Positions 1 to 7,039 of a stretch of 53,420 nucleotides of DNA are shown piece by piece. The notes under the pieces are model-generated. The model was not told where the DNA came from. It worked only from the letters and a program-made list of their open reading frames with translations, and did not search any database. The translations under genes and the position numbers were made by a program. The first letter of the stretch is position 1; every line of letters starts with the position of its first letter. The stretch is from Gammaproteobacteria bacterium (GTDB lineage Bacteria > Pseudomonadota > Gammaproteobacteria > GRL18), in NCBI GenBank assembly GCA_026196615.1, contig JAPHSW010000183.1:1-53420 (forward strand), read 5' to 3'.

Positions 1-98
1 ATTGTTGAAAATAAATATAATAGGTCTGTCTACATTGTTTTTATTGATACATTATGTAGAAAGCACACAATTTTTGAGCAAAAAAGCAGACAACCCCT

Positions 99-128
99 TT
101 TAGGTAAAGAAAGTTTAGGTAAAGAAAG
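99..128 (+). repeat. 15-bp exact tandem duplication over the zapB-like ribosome binding site
   Basis: The unit tttaggtaaagaaag occurs twice in direct succession (99-113 and 114-128) and ends one base before the ATG at 130. Each copy carries an AGG core, so the Shine-Dalgarno-like sequence is duplicated. Only the second copy is at a plausible distance from the start. Confidence 0.85.
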
Positions 129-129
129 C

Positions 130-363
130 ATGGTAGAAAATTCAATTACCACTGAAACTGATATTGAGTTAAAACGTCTGGACGAAAGTGTTGATGTTTT
201 ACTTGGAACCATCAATGAACTAAAACAAGAAAATGTTCAGTTACGCTCACAACAAGAATTCTTACAAGTAGAGCGTTCCAGACTCATGGAAAAAACTGAA
301 ACAGCACGAACACGAGTTGAAGCTATCATCAATCGTTTAAAGGCAATGGAGGCTAACGGATGA
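130..363 (+). CDS. ZapB-like coiled-coil protein (TIGR02449/DUF904 type)
   Basis: A 77-residue protein that looks like one continuous helical coiled coil, rich in Glu, Lys, Arg and Leu, with heptad-like spacing from about residue 12 to 72. It has no signal peptide or membrane segment. Small coiled-coil proteins of this kind sit directly upstream of zapA in many gammaproteobacteria and resemble ZapB, which helps organise the FtsZ ring. The stop overlaps the zapA start as ATGA (360-363), so the two are probably translationally coupled. The ATG at 130 follows a duplicated AGG-containing leader. The family call rests on coiled-coil character plus context; the link to division is inferred. Confidence 0.85.
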   Translation: MVENSITTETDIELKRLDESVDVLLGTINELKQENVQLRSQQEFLQVERSRLMEKTETARTRVEAIINRLKAMEANG

Positions 364-674
364 AAGACGAAACAGTACCCGTTACAGTCAAAATTCTTGA
401 AAAAGACTATCGCATTGCCTGTGCTCCAAATCATAAGGACAGTCTGGAAGACTCTGCTGCACTCTTAAACGACAAAATGCTGGAAATTCGAACTTCAGGA
501 AAAGTTATTGGAAGTGATCGAATTGCTGTTATGGCAGCATTAAATCTAGCTCATGATTTATTACAGCAACAACAGCAAACCGCCAGTGATTGCCAGCTCA
601 AACAACACTTACGCGAGCTACGAGAAAAAATTGATTGTGCAGTGAATGAAAGCAAACAAATGGAGCTTTCATAG
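360..674 (+). CDS. zapA: Cell division protein ZapA
   Basis: A 104-residue cytoplasmic protein with the ZapA layout: an N-terminal alpha/beta domain (VTVKILEKDYRIACAP, about residues 8-23), the conserved stretch with IRTSGKVIGSDRIAVMAALN in the middle, and a long C-terminal helix rich in Gln and Glu that forms the tetramer coiled coil. ZapA binds FtsZ and bundles protofilaments at the division site. Its length matches the family. It overlaps the preceding coiled-coil gene by 4 bp and is followed by 6S RNA, the same order as in Pseudomonas and the enterics. The neighbourhood makes the assignment firm. Confidence 0.93.
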   Translation: MKDETVPVTVKILEKDYRIACAPNHKDSLEDSAALLNDKMLEIRTSGKVIGSDRIAVMAALNLAHDLLQQQQQTASDCQLKQHLRELREKIDCAVNESKQMELS

Positions 675-717
675 AACTCAAAAAGTTCACCAATCACTAT
701 TTCAAAGCAGTTCAGTT

Positions 718-745
718 TTGTCCTAACTGTAAGAGATGTTATAAT
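718..745 (+). promoter_or_regulatory. Sigma70-type promoter of 6S RNA
   Basis: A perfect -10 hexamer TATAAT lies at 740-745 and a -35-like TTGTCC at 718-723, 16 bp apart. It sits 6-8 bases upstream of the expected 5' end of the 6S RNA. The promoter is predicted from sequence only. Confidence 0.6.
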
Positions 746-751
746 TAATTT

Positions 752-961
752 GTGTGGAAGTTCTGTTTGAACACGTTAGCTAACTGGGTACTTCTTGAGC
801 CGTAATCTTTTACCCCGGAGATACGCTCCTGGTAATGTGTGCATGCCTGTCCTTTACTTATGTAAAGAGAGCAGAAAGCCTAATTTGTTAGTCATATCTC
901 CACTTGAACCGATAGGTTCAAGAGCGAAAGTTAACAACGGTCTATATGGTTCTTCCACCAT
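752..961 (+). ncRNA. ssrS: 6S RNA (SsrS)
   Basis: This stretch between zapA and the 5-FTHF cyclo-ligase gene has no good ORF and carries the hallmarks of 6S RNA. A conserved hairpin CTTGAACC...GGTTCAAG lies at about 903-921. A central GCATGCCTGTCC segment is followed by AAGCCTAATTT. The two ends can pair (GTGGAAG near 754-760 with CTTCCACC near 952-959), giving the long rod with a central bubble. 6S RNA binds sigma70 RNA polymerase in stationary phase and mimics an open promoter. Location between zapA and ygfA is the classic gammaproteobacterial one. The exact ends are estimated from the promoter and closing stem. Confidence 0.9.
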
Positions 962-1102
962 TTCATTTTAAGCAACAAGAAATATTCTCTTAGGTATAGA
1001 TAATTATTCTGGCCATTAATCATTAACGCTCAATCAACTCCTACAACAGTTTCAACACTAGCACTCCGTAAAAGTTTACGTGAAAAACGTCGATGTCTAT
1101 CA

Positions 1103-1672
1103 TTGATGGAACAACGCCAACATGCCAGAATAATTACCCAGAAAATTATTCACTCCTCACTGTACAAACATTCTCAACATATTGCCTTATATTTATCCGG
1201 TGATGGAGAAGTTAACCTTGCCCATTTGATAAAGCAATTACACATCCATGCAAAAAAATGCTATTTACCTGTTATTATTTCCCAACAACAAGGTATTATC
1301 GCTTTTGCCCCCTATGAAATGGGCACTCATTTGAAGAAAAATTGTTTTGGTATTCTTGAACCCGTATTTCAGAAAAAAAATCTAAAAATAGCCAAGCAAC
1401 TGGATTTGGTACTGACACCACTGGTGGGATTTGATGAACAGGGAAACAGGATAGGTATGGGAGGCGGCTTTTACGATAGAGCACTACAACACTTAAATAC
1501 TGTCAATCAAACAAACACATTAAGACCTAAACAACGCCCATTGAAACCTAAAGTTTTGGGTATTGCTCATGAATTACAAAAAGTGCCACAACTACAAGCA
1601 CAAAATTGGGATATCAGACTTAATGCCATTGTTACAGAAAAACGATTAACTTATTTTCATGGAGTAGAGTAA
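1103..1672 (+). CDS. 5-formyltetrahydrofolate cyclo-ligase
   Basis: Converts 5-formyl-THF to 5,10-methenyl-THF with ATP, salvaging a folate storage form. The catalytic/ATP-binding motif RIGMGGGFYDR is clear, preceded by LDLVLTPLVGFDEQGN and followed by a KPKVLGIAHELQ strand. The C-terminus matches the family, whose usual length is 180-200. The start is a problem. The first ordinary starts are TTG 1103 and ATG 1106, but the frame stays open back to 1004, and codons just upstream (about 1052-1102) encode STLALRKSLREKRRCLSL, the family's conserved basic N-terminal helix. No ATG, GTG or TTG precedes that helix in frame; only ATC 1019 and ATT 1022 do. It lies downstream of 6S RNA, as ygfA does in E. 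coli, and is often co-transcribed with it. Confidence 0.9.
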   Translation: MMEQRQHARIITQKIIHSSLYKHSQHIALYLSGDGEVNLAHLIKQLHIHAKKCYLPVIISQQQGIIAFAPYEMGTHLKKNCFGILEPVFQKKNLKIAKQLDLVLTPLVGFDEQGNRIGMGGGFYDRALQHLNTVNQTNTLRPKQRPLKPKVLGIAHELQKVPQLQAQNWDIRLNAIVTEKRLTYFHGVE

Positions 1673-1702
1673 TCGCATAAACTTCATATAGTTATGCGAT
1701 TA
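1670..1702. other. Inverted repeat after the 5-FTHF cyclo-ligase gene
   Basis: Arms taatcgcataa (1670-1680) and ttatgcgatta (1692-1702) pair perfectly over 11 bp with an 11-nt loop, starting on the stop codon. No T-run follows on either strand, so it is only a weak candidate for an intrinsic terminator or an mRNA 3'-end stabiliser. Confidence 0.45.
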
Positions 1703-1718
1703 ATTAAAACGATAGGAC

Positions 1719-1895
1719 TTATAAACCGAAAGAAGCAAACCCGCTGACGAGCACACCAATAAAAACAAAATAGGTTAAAACAAGAATAGGGTCAGCTCTA
1801 AAGCTTCCCTTTCTACGTAACAAAGGCTTACGAGATAAACGCTTACTACCAAGGCGACACAAACCAAAAGAATTACTGGAACTAAAACTACTCAC
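1719..1895 (-). CDS. Small basic single-span membrane protein, function unknown
   Basis: A 58-residue protein. It starts at GTG 1895, which has a strong GAGGGG ribosome binding site at 1902-1907, in preference to the in-frame TTG at 1919. The N-terminal half is Ser- and Arg/Lys-rich (CRLGSKRLSRKPLLRRKG). The C-terminal 25 residues form one hydrophobic helix (PILVLTYFVFIGVLVSGFAS). A TATAAT-like -10 sequence lies upstream in the AT-rich stretch near 1925-1935. The positive-inside rule would place the N-terminus in the cytoplasm. I do not recognise a family. The ribosome binding site and coherent topology support a real gene; function is open. Confidence 0.55.
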   Translation of the reverse strand: MSSFSSSNSFGLCRLGSKRLSRKPLLRRKGSFRADPILVLTYFVFIGVLVSGFASFGL

Positions 1896-2015
1896 CTGAA
1901 ACCCCTCTAAAATTCTCAAACTTTTTTATTATATAATAGGGATACACCTATATCTTATGGGGTATATTGCCTATTAATAATGGGGAATGCAAGAGCTTTC
2001 CTACAAATTTGTGAA

Positions 2016-3530
2016 TTATATCAAAAATTCTTTATAAGCCAGGTTTTCTGTCTCATCCCAATAGTTGTAACCCAGCTCATCCAGGAACTGGTGAAATGCA
2101 TCTATGTCACTTTCAGGTACTTGTATTCCAGCAAGCACTCGGCCAAATGCAGCACCATGATTTCGATAGTGAAACAAACTGATATTCCAGTTCTGCCCCA
2201 TCCCCCGAAGAAAACGCAACAATGCACCAGGTCGCTCAGGGAATTCAAAGCGATAGAGATGCTCATTTTTCAAGTCAGGAGCATGTCCTCCAACCATATG
2301 TCGTAAATGCAATTTAGCAATTTCGTTATCACTAAAGTCAATGACTGGATAACCTTTAGCGGTTAGTGCATCAAATAAAATTTCTTTTTCTTCTTCAGCA
2401 TTACTTGTTTTAACACCCACAAAAACACGAGCTAACTCATCATGTGAGTATCGATAATTAAATTCAGTGATACCTCGAGTACCTACAATTTTGCAAAACT
2501 TTAGAAAGCTACCAGGTTGCTCATCGATGGTAGCAGAAAAAAGGACTTCACGATGTTCTCCTAATTCAGCACGCTCAGCCACATGACGTAAACGATCAAA
2601 GTTAATATTGGCACCACTATTAATCGCAACAAAATGTTCATTCCTGACATCGTTGTCTTTAATGTATTTTTTTAACCCTGCAACAGCTAATGCACCTGCG
2701 GGTTCAGTCACAGTCCGAGTATCATCAAAGATATCTTTTATCGCTGCACATATCTCATCTGCAGAAACAAGAATAACATCATCAACACATTTCTGTGCAA
2801 CTCGGAAAGTTTCTTCTCCGACTTGTTTGACGGCAACACCATCAGCAAAAATACCTACCTGATCTAAAATAACACGCTCACCTGCTTTTAACGCGTCATG
2901 CAATGATGCAGCATCATCTGGCTCAACACCAATAACTTTAACATCAGGATAAAGATATTTAACATAAGCAGAAATACCGGCAATCAAACCTCCACCACCA
3001 ACAGGAATGAAAATTGCGGCAGGTTCGTGCTCACATTGCTGCATGATTTCCATAGCAATTGTACCCTGTCCGGCAATCACATCAGGATCATCATAAGGAT
3101 GAATAAAGGTTAAACCTCTTACTTCTTCCAAATTTTTAGCATGTTGATACGCTTCATCATAACTATTTCCATAAAGATCGACTTCACCACCCAGGCGTCT
3201 CACAGCAGTCACCTTAATATCAGGTGTTGTTTTAGGCATAACAATTAATGCTTTAACCCCAATTTTACTGGCAGACAAAGCAACACCCTGAGCATGATTC
3301 CCAGCAGATGCGGCAATAACCCCTTTGTTTTTTTCTTCTTCAGTCAGCTGTACCATTTTGTTATAGGCACCGCGAATTTTAAAAGAGAATACAGGTTGTA
3401 AATCTTCTCTTTTTAACTGAATATGATTACCTGTGCGTATTGATAAATTGACCGCATAATCCAACGGCACTTTTTCAACAATATCGTAAACACGAGCTTT
3501 GAGTATTTTCTTTACATAACTTTCTAACAT
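2016..3530 (-). CDS. ilvA: Threonine ammonia-lyase, biosynthetic (threonine deaminase)
   Basis: PLP enzyme converting L-threonine to 2-oxobutanoate and ammonia, the committed step to isoleucine. The 504-residue length equals the biosynthetic, regulated form (about 514 in E. coli). The PLP lysine is K51 in FSFKIRGAYNKM. The substrate loop SAGNHAQGVA is at about 75-84, and the phosphate-binding glycine loop PVGGGGL at about 177-183. Residues from about 325 on form the two ACT-like regulatory domains that bind isoleucine and valine. It is transcribed divergently from rpiA, an arrangement also found in Pseudomonas. No ilv leader peptide was evident in the short intergenic region. Confidence 0.96.
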   Translation of the reverse strand: MLESYVKKILKARVYDIVEKVPLDYAVNLSIRTGNHIQLKREDLQPVFSFKIRGAYNKMVQLTEEEKNKGVIAASAGNHAQGVALSASKIGVKALIVMPKTTPDIKVTAVRRLGGEVDLYGNSYDEAYQHAKNLEEVRGLTFIHPYDDPDVIAGQGTIAMEIMQQCEHEPAAIFIPVGGGGLIAGISAYVKYLYPDVKVIGVEPDDAASLHDALKAGERVILDQVGIFADGVAVKQVGEETFRVAQKCVDDVILVSADEICAAIKDIFDDTRTVTEPAGALAVAGLKKYIKDNDVRNEHFVAINSGANINFDRLRHVAERAELGEHREVLFSATIDEQPGSFLKFCKIVGTRGITEFNYRYSHDELARVFVGVKTSNAEEEKEILFDALTAKGYPVIDFSDNEIAKLHLRHMVGGHAPDLKNEHLYRFEFPERPGALLRFLRGMGQNWNISLFHYRNHGAAFGRVLAGIQVPESDIDAFHQFLDELGYNYWDETENLAYKEFLI

Positions 3531-3722
3531 AGCCGCTAAGTTACCAATATTTTTAAATATTGTCTAATGAAATATTGATGATATAGCCTGTATGCATCAT
3601 GCTTCTAACATCTCTGGCGCTTTAGGTTAAAATCAAGGATAATGTCGCACAAAAATAGAGCAAAGAAATGAAATCACTTGTTTTAAGTGATAATAAGTTA
3701 AGTGACACAGCAGGAGAAATAA

Positions 3723-4379
3723 ATGAATCAAGATGAAATGAAACAGGCAGTCGCAAGGGCGGCAATCGAACATGTTGTACCCGATACAATTATTGGTGTG
3801 GGCACAGGCTCTACAGCCAATTTTTTTATTGATGAACTGGCAAAAATAAAACATCAGATTAATGGTGCGGTCGCTAGCTCTGAAGCAACAGCAGAACGAT
3901 TAAAAGGTCATGGTATTGAAGTCTTTGATTTAAACTCTGTCAGTGAGATGTCTGTCTATATTGATGGTGCAGATGAAACCAATAAAGCTTTTCACCTGAT
4001 CAAAGGTGGTGGTGGTGCACTAACCCGTGAAAAAATTGTTGCTGCAGTGGCCGACAAGTTTGTTTGTATTGTCGATGAAACAAAGCTCGTCAGCTACATG
4101 GGTAAGTTTCCACTACCTGTTGAAGTAATACCAATGGCACGCAGTTATGTTGCACGTGAAATTGTGAAACTCGGTGGAGAGCCAGTTCTTCGTGAAGGGT
4201 TTACCACAGATAATGGTAATGTCATTTTGGATATACATGGTATGGAAATCATGGAGCCAGTGAAACTTGAAGAGCAGTTAAATGCAATTGTCGGAGTTGT
4301 AACTAATGGTTTATTTGCACAACGCCCTGCTGATGTGCTTCTTGTTGGAACACCAAATGGTGTAAAAGAAGGATTTTAA
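3723..4379 (+). CDS. rpiA: Ribose-5-phosphate isomerase A
   Basis: Interconverts ribose 5-phosphate and ribulose 5-phosphate in the pentose phosphate and Calvin pathways. The 218-residue length is typical. Family motifs are all present: [15 protein letters not shown] (about 25-39), [13 protein letters not shown] (about 52-64), YIDGADE (about 79-85), and [12 protein letters not shown] with the catalytic Glu near 103. The ATG is preceded by a good AGGAG. It is divergent from ilvA and convergent with the DUF3108 gene. Confidence 0.97.
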   Translation: MNQDEMKQAVARAAIEHVVPDTIIGVGTGSTANFFIDELAKIKHQINGAVASSEATAERLKGHGIEVFDLNSVSEMSVYIDGADETNKAFHLIKGGGGALTREKIVAAVADKFVCIVDETKLVSYMGKFPLPVEVIPMARSYVAREIVKLGGEPVLREGFTTDNGNVILDIHGMEIMEPVKLEEQLNAIVGVVTNGLFAQRPADVLLVGTPNGVKEGF

Positions 4380-4399
4380 ACGAGCTCATTAGTAGAAAT

Positions 4400-4438
4400 T
4401 GAGCAATACCTGTACCTGAAATACTCAGTTATTGCTCA
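4400..4438. terminator. Possible stem between convergent rpiA and the DUF3108 gene
   Basis: Arms tgagcaata (4400-4408) and tattgctca (4430-4438) are perfectly complementary across a 21-nt loop. The right arm overlaps the stop codon of the minus-strand gene. No long T-run follows, so termination is plausible from position but not certain. Confidence 0.35.
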
Positions 4439-5439
4439 TTCCTTTCTCCATGAGACACTCCCACCAAATCAATTTCCAATTTACCCAATGGCGCATCCAT
4501 AGCTAATCGAAGCGGAACTTTTTTTTCATCATTACTTAACCAGACATAGTAAAAATTATCTTTTTTCTCATCCGTCTGAATTTTATATTTCGTTCCCTCG
4601 TGAATTTTACCATTCACAGACAGCTCCTCCAGAGCCATTTTTTTTACATGATAGAGACGAATATCATCAGAAACCACAACAGCAATTTCTTTTTCCTTAT
4701 TAAAGTCCGACTTAAAACCAGACTGTAAACCAGACTGTAAACCAGAGTTAATCTCTGACGTTGAAGCAAAATCTGTTGCTCGAAGAGTATAAATTAAAGA
4801 CAGCGGATCAAGAATTTGAGAGCGTTCAATTTTGTCTCCTGACTCTTTATGAATTAAATAAGTTTTTTGATCAGCAAGCAGGGGATAATCACCAAGAAAA
4901 TCTGGCACGGGTTCCTTTCCATCTTCTTCCCATACCTCTCTGGCATCCATTCCCAGGAAGCCAGAATTTTCTAACTCTTTTTCACGTTTCTTAAACAGTT
5001 GAGTTTCTTTATTTTCCCAATCAAGCCATAAAAAGTCATGGCTTTGATTCTTTCCAAGATCTATTTCTTCCACCAACACGGTCCTTTGTAGCTCAGTATC
5101 CACTGTTGTAGTGTAAGTGTAACGAACCGGTTGGAAAACTTCAGCTTTAGTATAATATTCAGTCGTCAAGAATAACTCAAACTGATATGCATTTCGTTGC
5201 TCTGGTGTTTTCTTATCAGTTAAATAGGTCATTTTAACATCAGCCAGATCAGCCCAGATCATAGATGTTAACAAGCCTCTATAACTGAGTTTATAGTGAA
5301 GAGTTTCACCAGAGATAAAAGGAAATTTTGTTTTTAGAGGTTCTGCAAAGACACTGCAGCTGATTAGACTTTGAAAACTGAAGGTAAAAAAAAGTAAGAC
5401 AGCCTTCCATTGGCTTCTTTTTTTATAATGATATTCCAT
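4429..5439 (-). CDS. DUF3108 domain-containing periplasmic protein
   Basis: A 336-residue exported protein. A basic N-terminus and hydrophobic core end at a likely cleavage site before EPLKTKFPF (about residue 33). The body matches the DUF3108 pattern: FISGETLHYKLSYRG near the start, a strand-rich middle, and a C-terminal KVPLRLAMDAPLGKLEIDLV. Proteins of this family are conserved in proteobacteria but have no established biochemical role; a lipocalin-like beta fold has been suggested for the group. A short in-frame repeat (SGLQ SGLQ SGFK) lies near residue 235 and looks like a recent micro-duplication. It lies 59 bp downstream of the PerM-like gene, so it may end that operon. Confidence 0.88.
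   Translation of the reverse strand: MEYHYKKRSQWKAVLLFFTFSFQSLISCSVFAEPLKTKFPFISGETLHYKLSYRGLLTSMIWADLADVKMTYLTDKKTPEQRNAYQFELFLTTEYYTKAEVFQPVRYTYTTTVDTELQRTVLVEEIDLGKNQSHDFLWLDWENKETQLFKKREKELENSGFLGMDAREVWEEDGKEPVPDFLGDYPLLADQKTYLIHKESGDKIERSQILDPLSLIYTLRATDFASTSEINSGLQSGLQSGFKSDFNKEKEIAVVVSDDIRLYHVKKMALEELSVNGKIHEGTKYKIQTDEKKDNFYYVWLSNDEKKVPLRLAMDAPLGKLEIDLVGVSHGERNEQ
4715..4749 (-). repeat. 12-bp in-frame tandem repeat in the DUF3108 gene
   Basis: The unit aaaccagactgt is present at 4715-4726 and 4727-4738, followed by a diverged third copy. On the coding strand it encodes SGLQ-SGLQ-SGFK. It keeps the frame, so length variants would be tolerated. Confidence 0.75.
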
Positions 5440-5498
5440 ACAAGATTCTATTTCTTAGTATTAATATAATAATTAGTATTGTCGATTTAAGAACTGAC

Positions 5499-6584
5499 TT
5501 ATGTATTAGAAGCCTGTGATTTTTCAGTTAATACTGAATTGGGTATCGAAGGCCATGCGGTAATAACTGAATTGACCAATGTCCCAAGAGGAATAGCAAA
5601 AAATACTCCCCAAAAACCCCATAAGCCACCAAAAAATAAAATAGCAACAATGATTGCTACAGGATGAATATTAACAACCTCTGAAAATAATAACGGTACA
5701 ATAACATTGCCATCCAATGCTTGAATAATACCATAAGCAACCATTAACCATGCAAAATCTGAGGTCCAGCCCCATTGAAAAAAGGCGATCAGGGCAACAG
5801 GAATTGTAACAACAGTGGCCCCAATATAGGGTATAACGACAGACAATCCAACCATAATTGATATCAATAAAGCATATTTAAGTCCCAGGAAAGAAAAAGT
5901 AATAAAACACATTACCGAAATAATGGTAATTTCCCAAAATTTGCCTCGAATATAATTACCTATTTGTTGATCCATATCTAACCAGACTTTAGTTGATAAC
6001 TGAGTATTTTTTGGGAAAAAATTCATAAACCATCCTAGAATCAGATCTTTATCTTTTAAAAAGAAAAAGACTAATAAAGGCGCTAAAATGAGATAAATCA
6101 TTATAGTAATACTGCCCTGAATTGAGCTTAATGAAAAGGTCAAAACATGTTTACCCATTGAAGTCACTTCAGATTGAATAAGAGAAAATAATTCCAATAC
6201 AGATTCTTCTGAAATAAAGCTGTAATTTGTTGGGAGTTGTAAAATCAGTTGACGACCTCGCTCAATGTACTTTGGGGTATCAGTAATTAAGTCAGTTATC
6301 TGTTCCCATAAAAGCGGCGTAATGACAAAGAGTGTGACCATTAGAGCCGTTAAAAAACCAACAAAGACCAGGATGACTGAAGCCATTCTGCGCTTAATCC
6401 AATGATTTAAAAGAACAACAATACCTTCTAGAAGGTAAGCAATCACAATAGCTGCAAAAACAGGCGCTAAGGTATCATTAAATGAAATAACAATAGTAAA
6501 TGAGAGTATTAAAAAAACAACGAGAAAAATCACCTGAGGATCAGAAAAATGCCTCTGAAACCAGCGGTTAAAAAGATCTATCAT
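5499..6584 (-). CDS. AI-2E family (PerM/YhhT-type) transporter
   Basis: A 361-residue inner-membrane protein with about eight hydrophobic segments: a cluster at 17-85, a long soluble insert of about 90-150, then a dense C-terminal bundle with the typical GLKYALLISIMVGLSVVIPYIG and VNIHPVAIIVAILFFGGLWGF signatures. The family includes TqsA, which affects autoinducer-2 export, and Na+/H+ antiporters; most members have unknown substrates, so the autoinducer label should not be read as function. The ATG overlaps the TAA of the upstream small gene by one base, indicating one operon with that gene and probably the GTPases. Confidence 0.92.
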   Translation of the reverse strand: MIDLFNRWFQRHFSDPQVIFLVVFLILSFTIVISFNDTLAPVFAAIVIAYLLEGIVVLLNHWIKRRMASVILVFVGFLTALMVTLFVITPLLWEQITDLITDTPKYIERGRQLILQLPTNYSFISEESVLELFSLIQSEVTSMGKHVLTFSLSSIQGSITIMIYLILAPLLVFFFLKDKDLILGWFMNFFPKNTQLSTKVWLDMDQQIGNYIRGKFWEITIISVMCFITFSFLGLKYALLISIMVGLSVVIPYIGATVVTIPVALIAFFQWGWTSDFAWLMVAYGIIQALDGNVIVPLLFSEVVNIHPVAIIVAILFFGGLWGFWGVFFAIPLGTLVNSVITAWPSIPNSVLTEKSQASNT

Positions 6585-6979
6585 TATTCAATCCCATTTT
6601 CTGAGTCATTTTCTAAATCTATATCTGGCTCACGTTGTTGACAAAATTCGTCATATCGCACTTTAAAAAGAATTTCTAATTCATCAATGACATCTTTCGC
6701 TTCACGGCCTTTAAGGATATGTTCAGACATTAGAGAAGCGGTTTCATTCAACATACTATTTTTTTTAAGCATTGGAAAAGTAGCTGATAATCGTTTGATT
6801 GCGGCCACAACTCTTTCTTCTTCTGGGCGGGGAATATCTACAGGCTTATCAACAACAATCAGGCGACCGTCTTGTTTGGCTTTATCCAGCAAAAATTCTG
6901 CGAATGATAGAACACTGCTCTGATCATTTTTATCCAGGTCAGAAAAAATATTCAGTAATTTTGTTTCAGTTTTGTTCAT
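6584..6979 (-). CDS. Conserved-type acidic cytoplasmic protein, function unknown
   Basis: 131 residues if started at ATG 6979; a TTG at 7000 would add seven residues but has no better ribosome binding site. No signal peptide or membrane segment. The N-terminal part contains LSFAEFLLDKAKQ, a short helical motif resembling small DUF2281-like or antitoxin-like proteins, then a proline-containing linker (VDIPRPEEERVVAAIKRLS) and two more predicted helices. The tail is very acidic. It is coupled to the PerM-like transporter by a one-base stop/start overlap and lies downstream of two GTPase genes. I do not recognise a named family. A cytoplasmic partner of the permease or GTPases is a guess from context. 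Confidence 0.8.
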   Translation of the reverse strand: MNKTETKLLNIFSDLDKNDQSSVLSFAEFLLDKAKQDGRLIVVDKPVDIPRPEEERVVAAIKRLSATFPMLKKNSMLNETASLMSEHILKGREAKDVIDELEILFKVRYDEFCQQREPDIDLENDSENGIE

Positions 6980-7039
6980 TTTAAGTAATTGCTTTTCCAA
7001 CGCTTATATTAATCAATCGCACAATGCTGTCATTTTAGT

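Noticed and set aside
674-688. Small hairpin gaact-caaa(a)-agttc after zapA considered as a terminator
   Set aside because: Five weak base pairs and no T-run; too little for an intrinsic terminator.
1980-2306. 108-residue plus-strand ORF opposite the end of ilvA
   Set aside because: Lies antisense inside a well-conserved enzyme, has no ribosome binding site and no recognisable motif.
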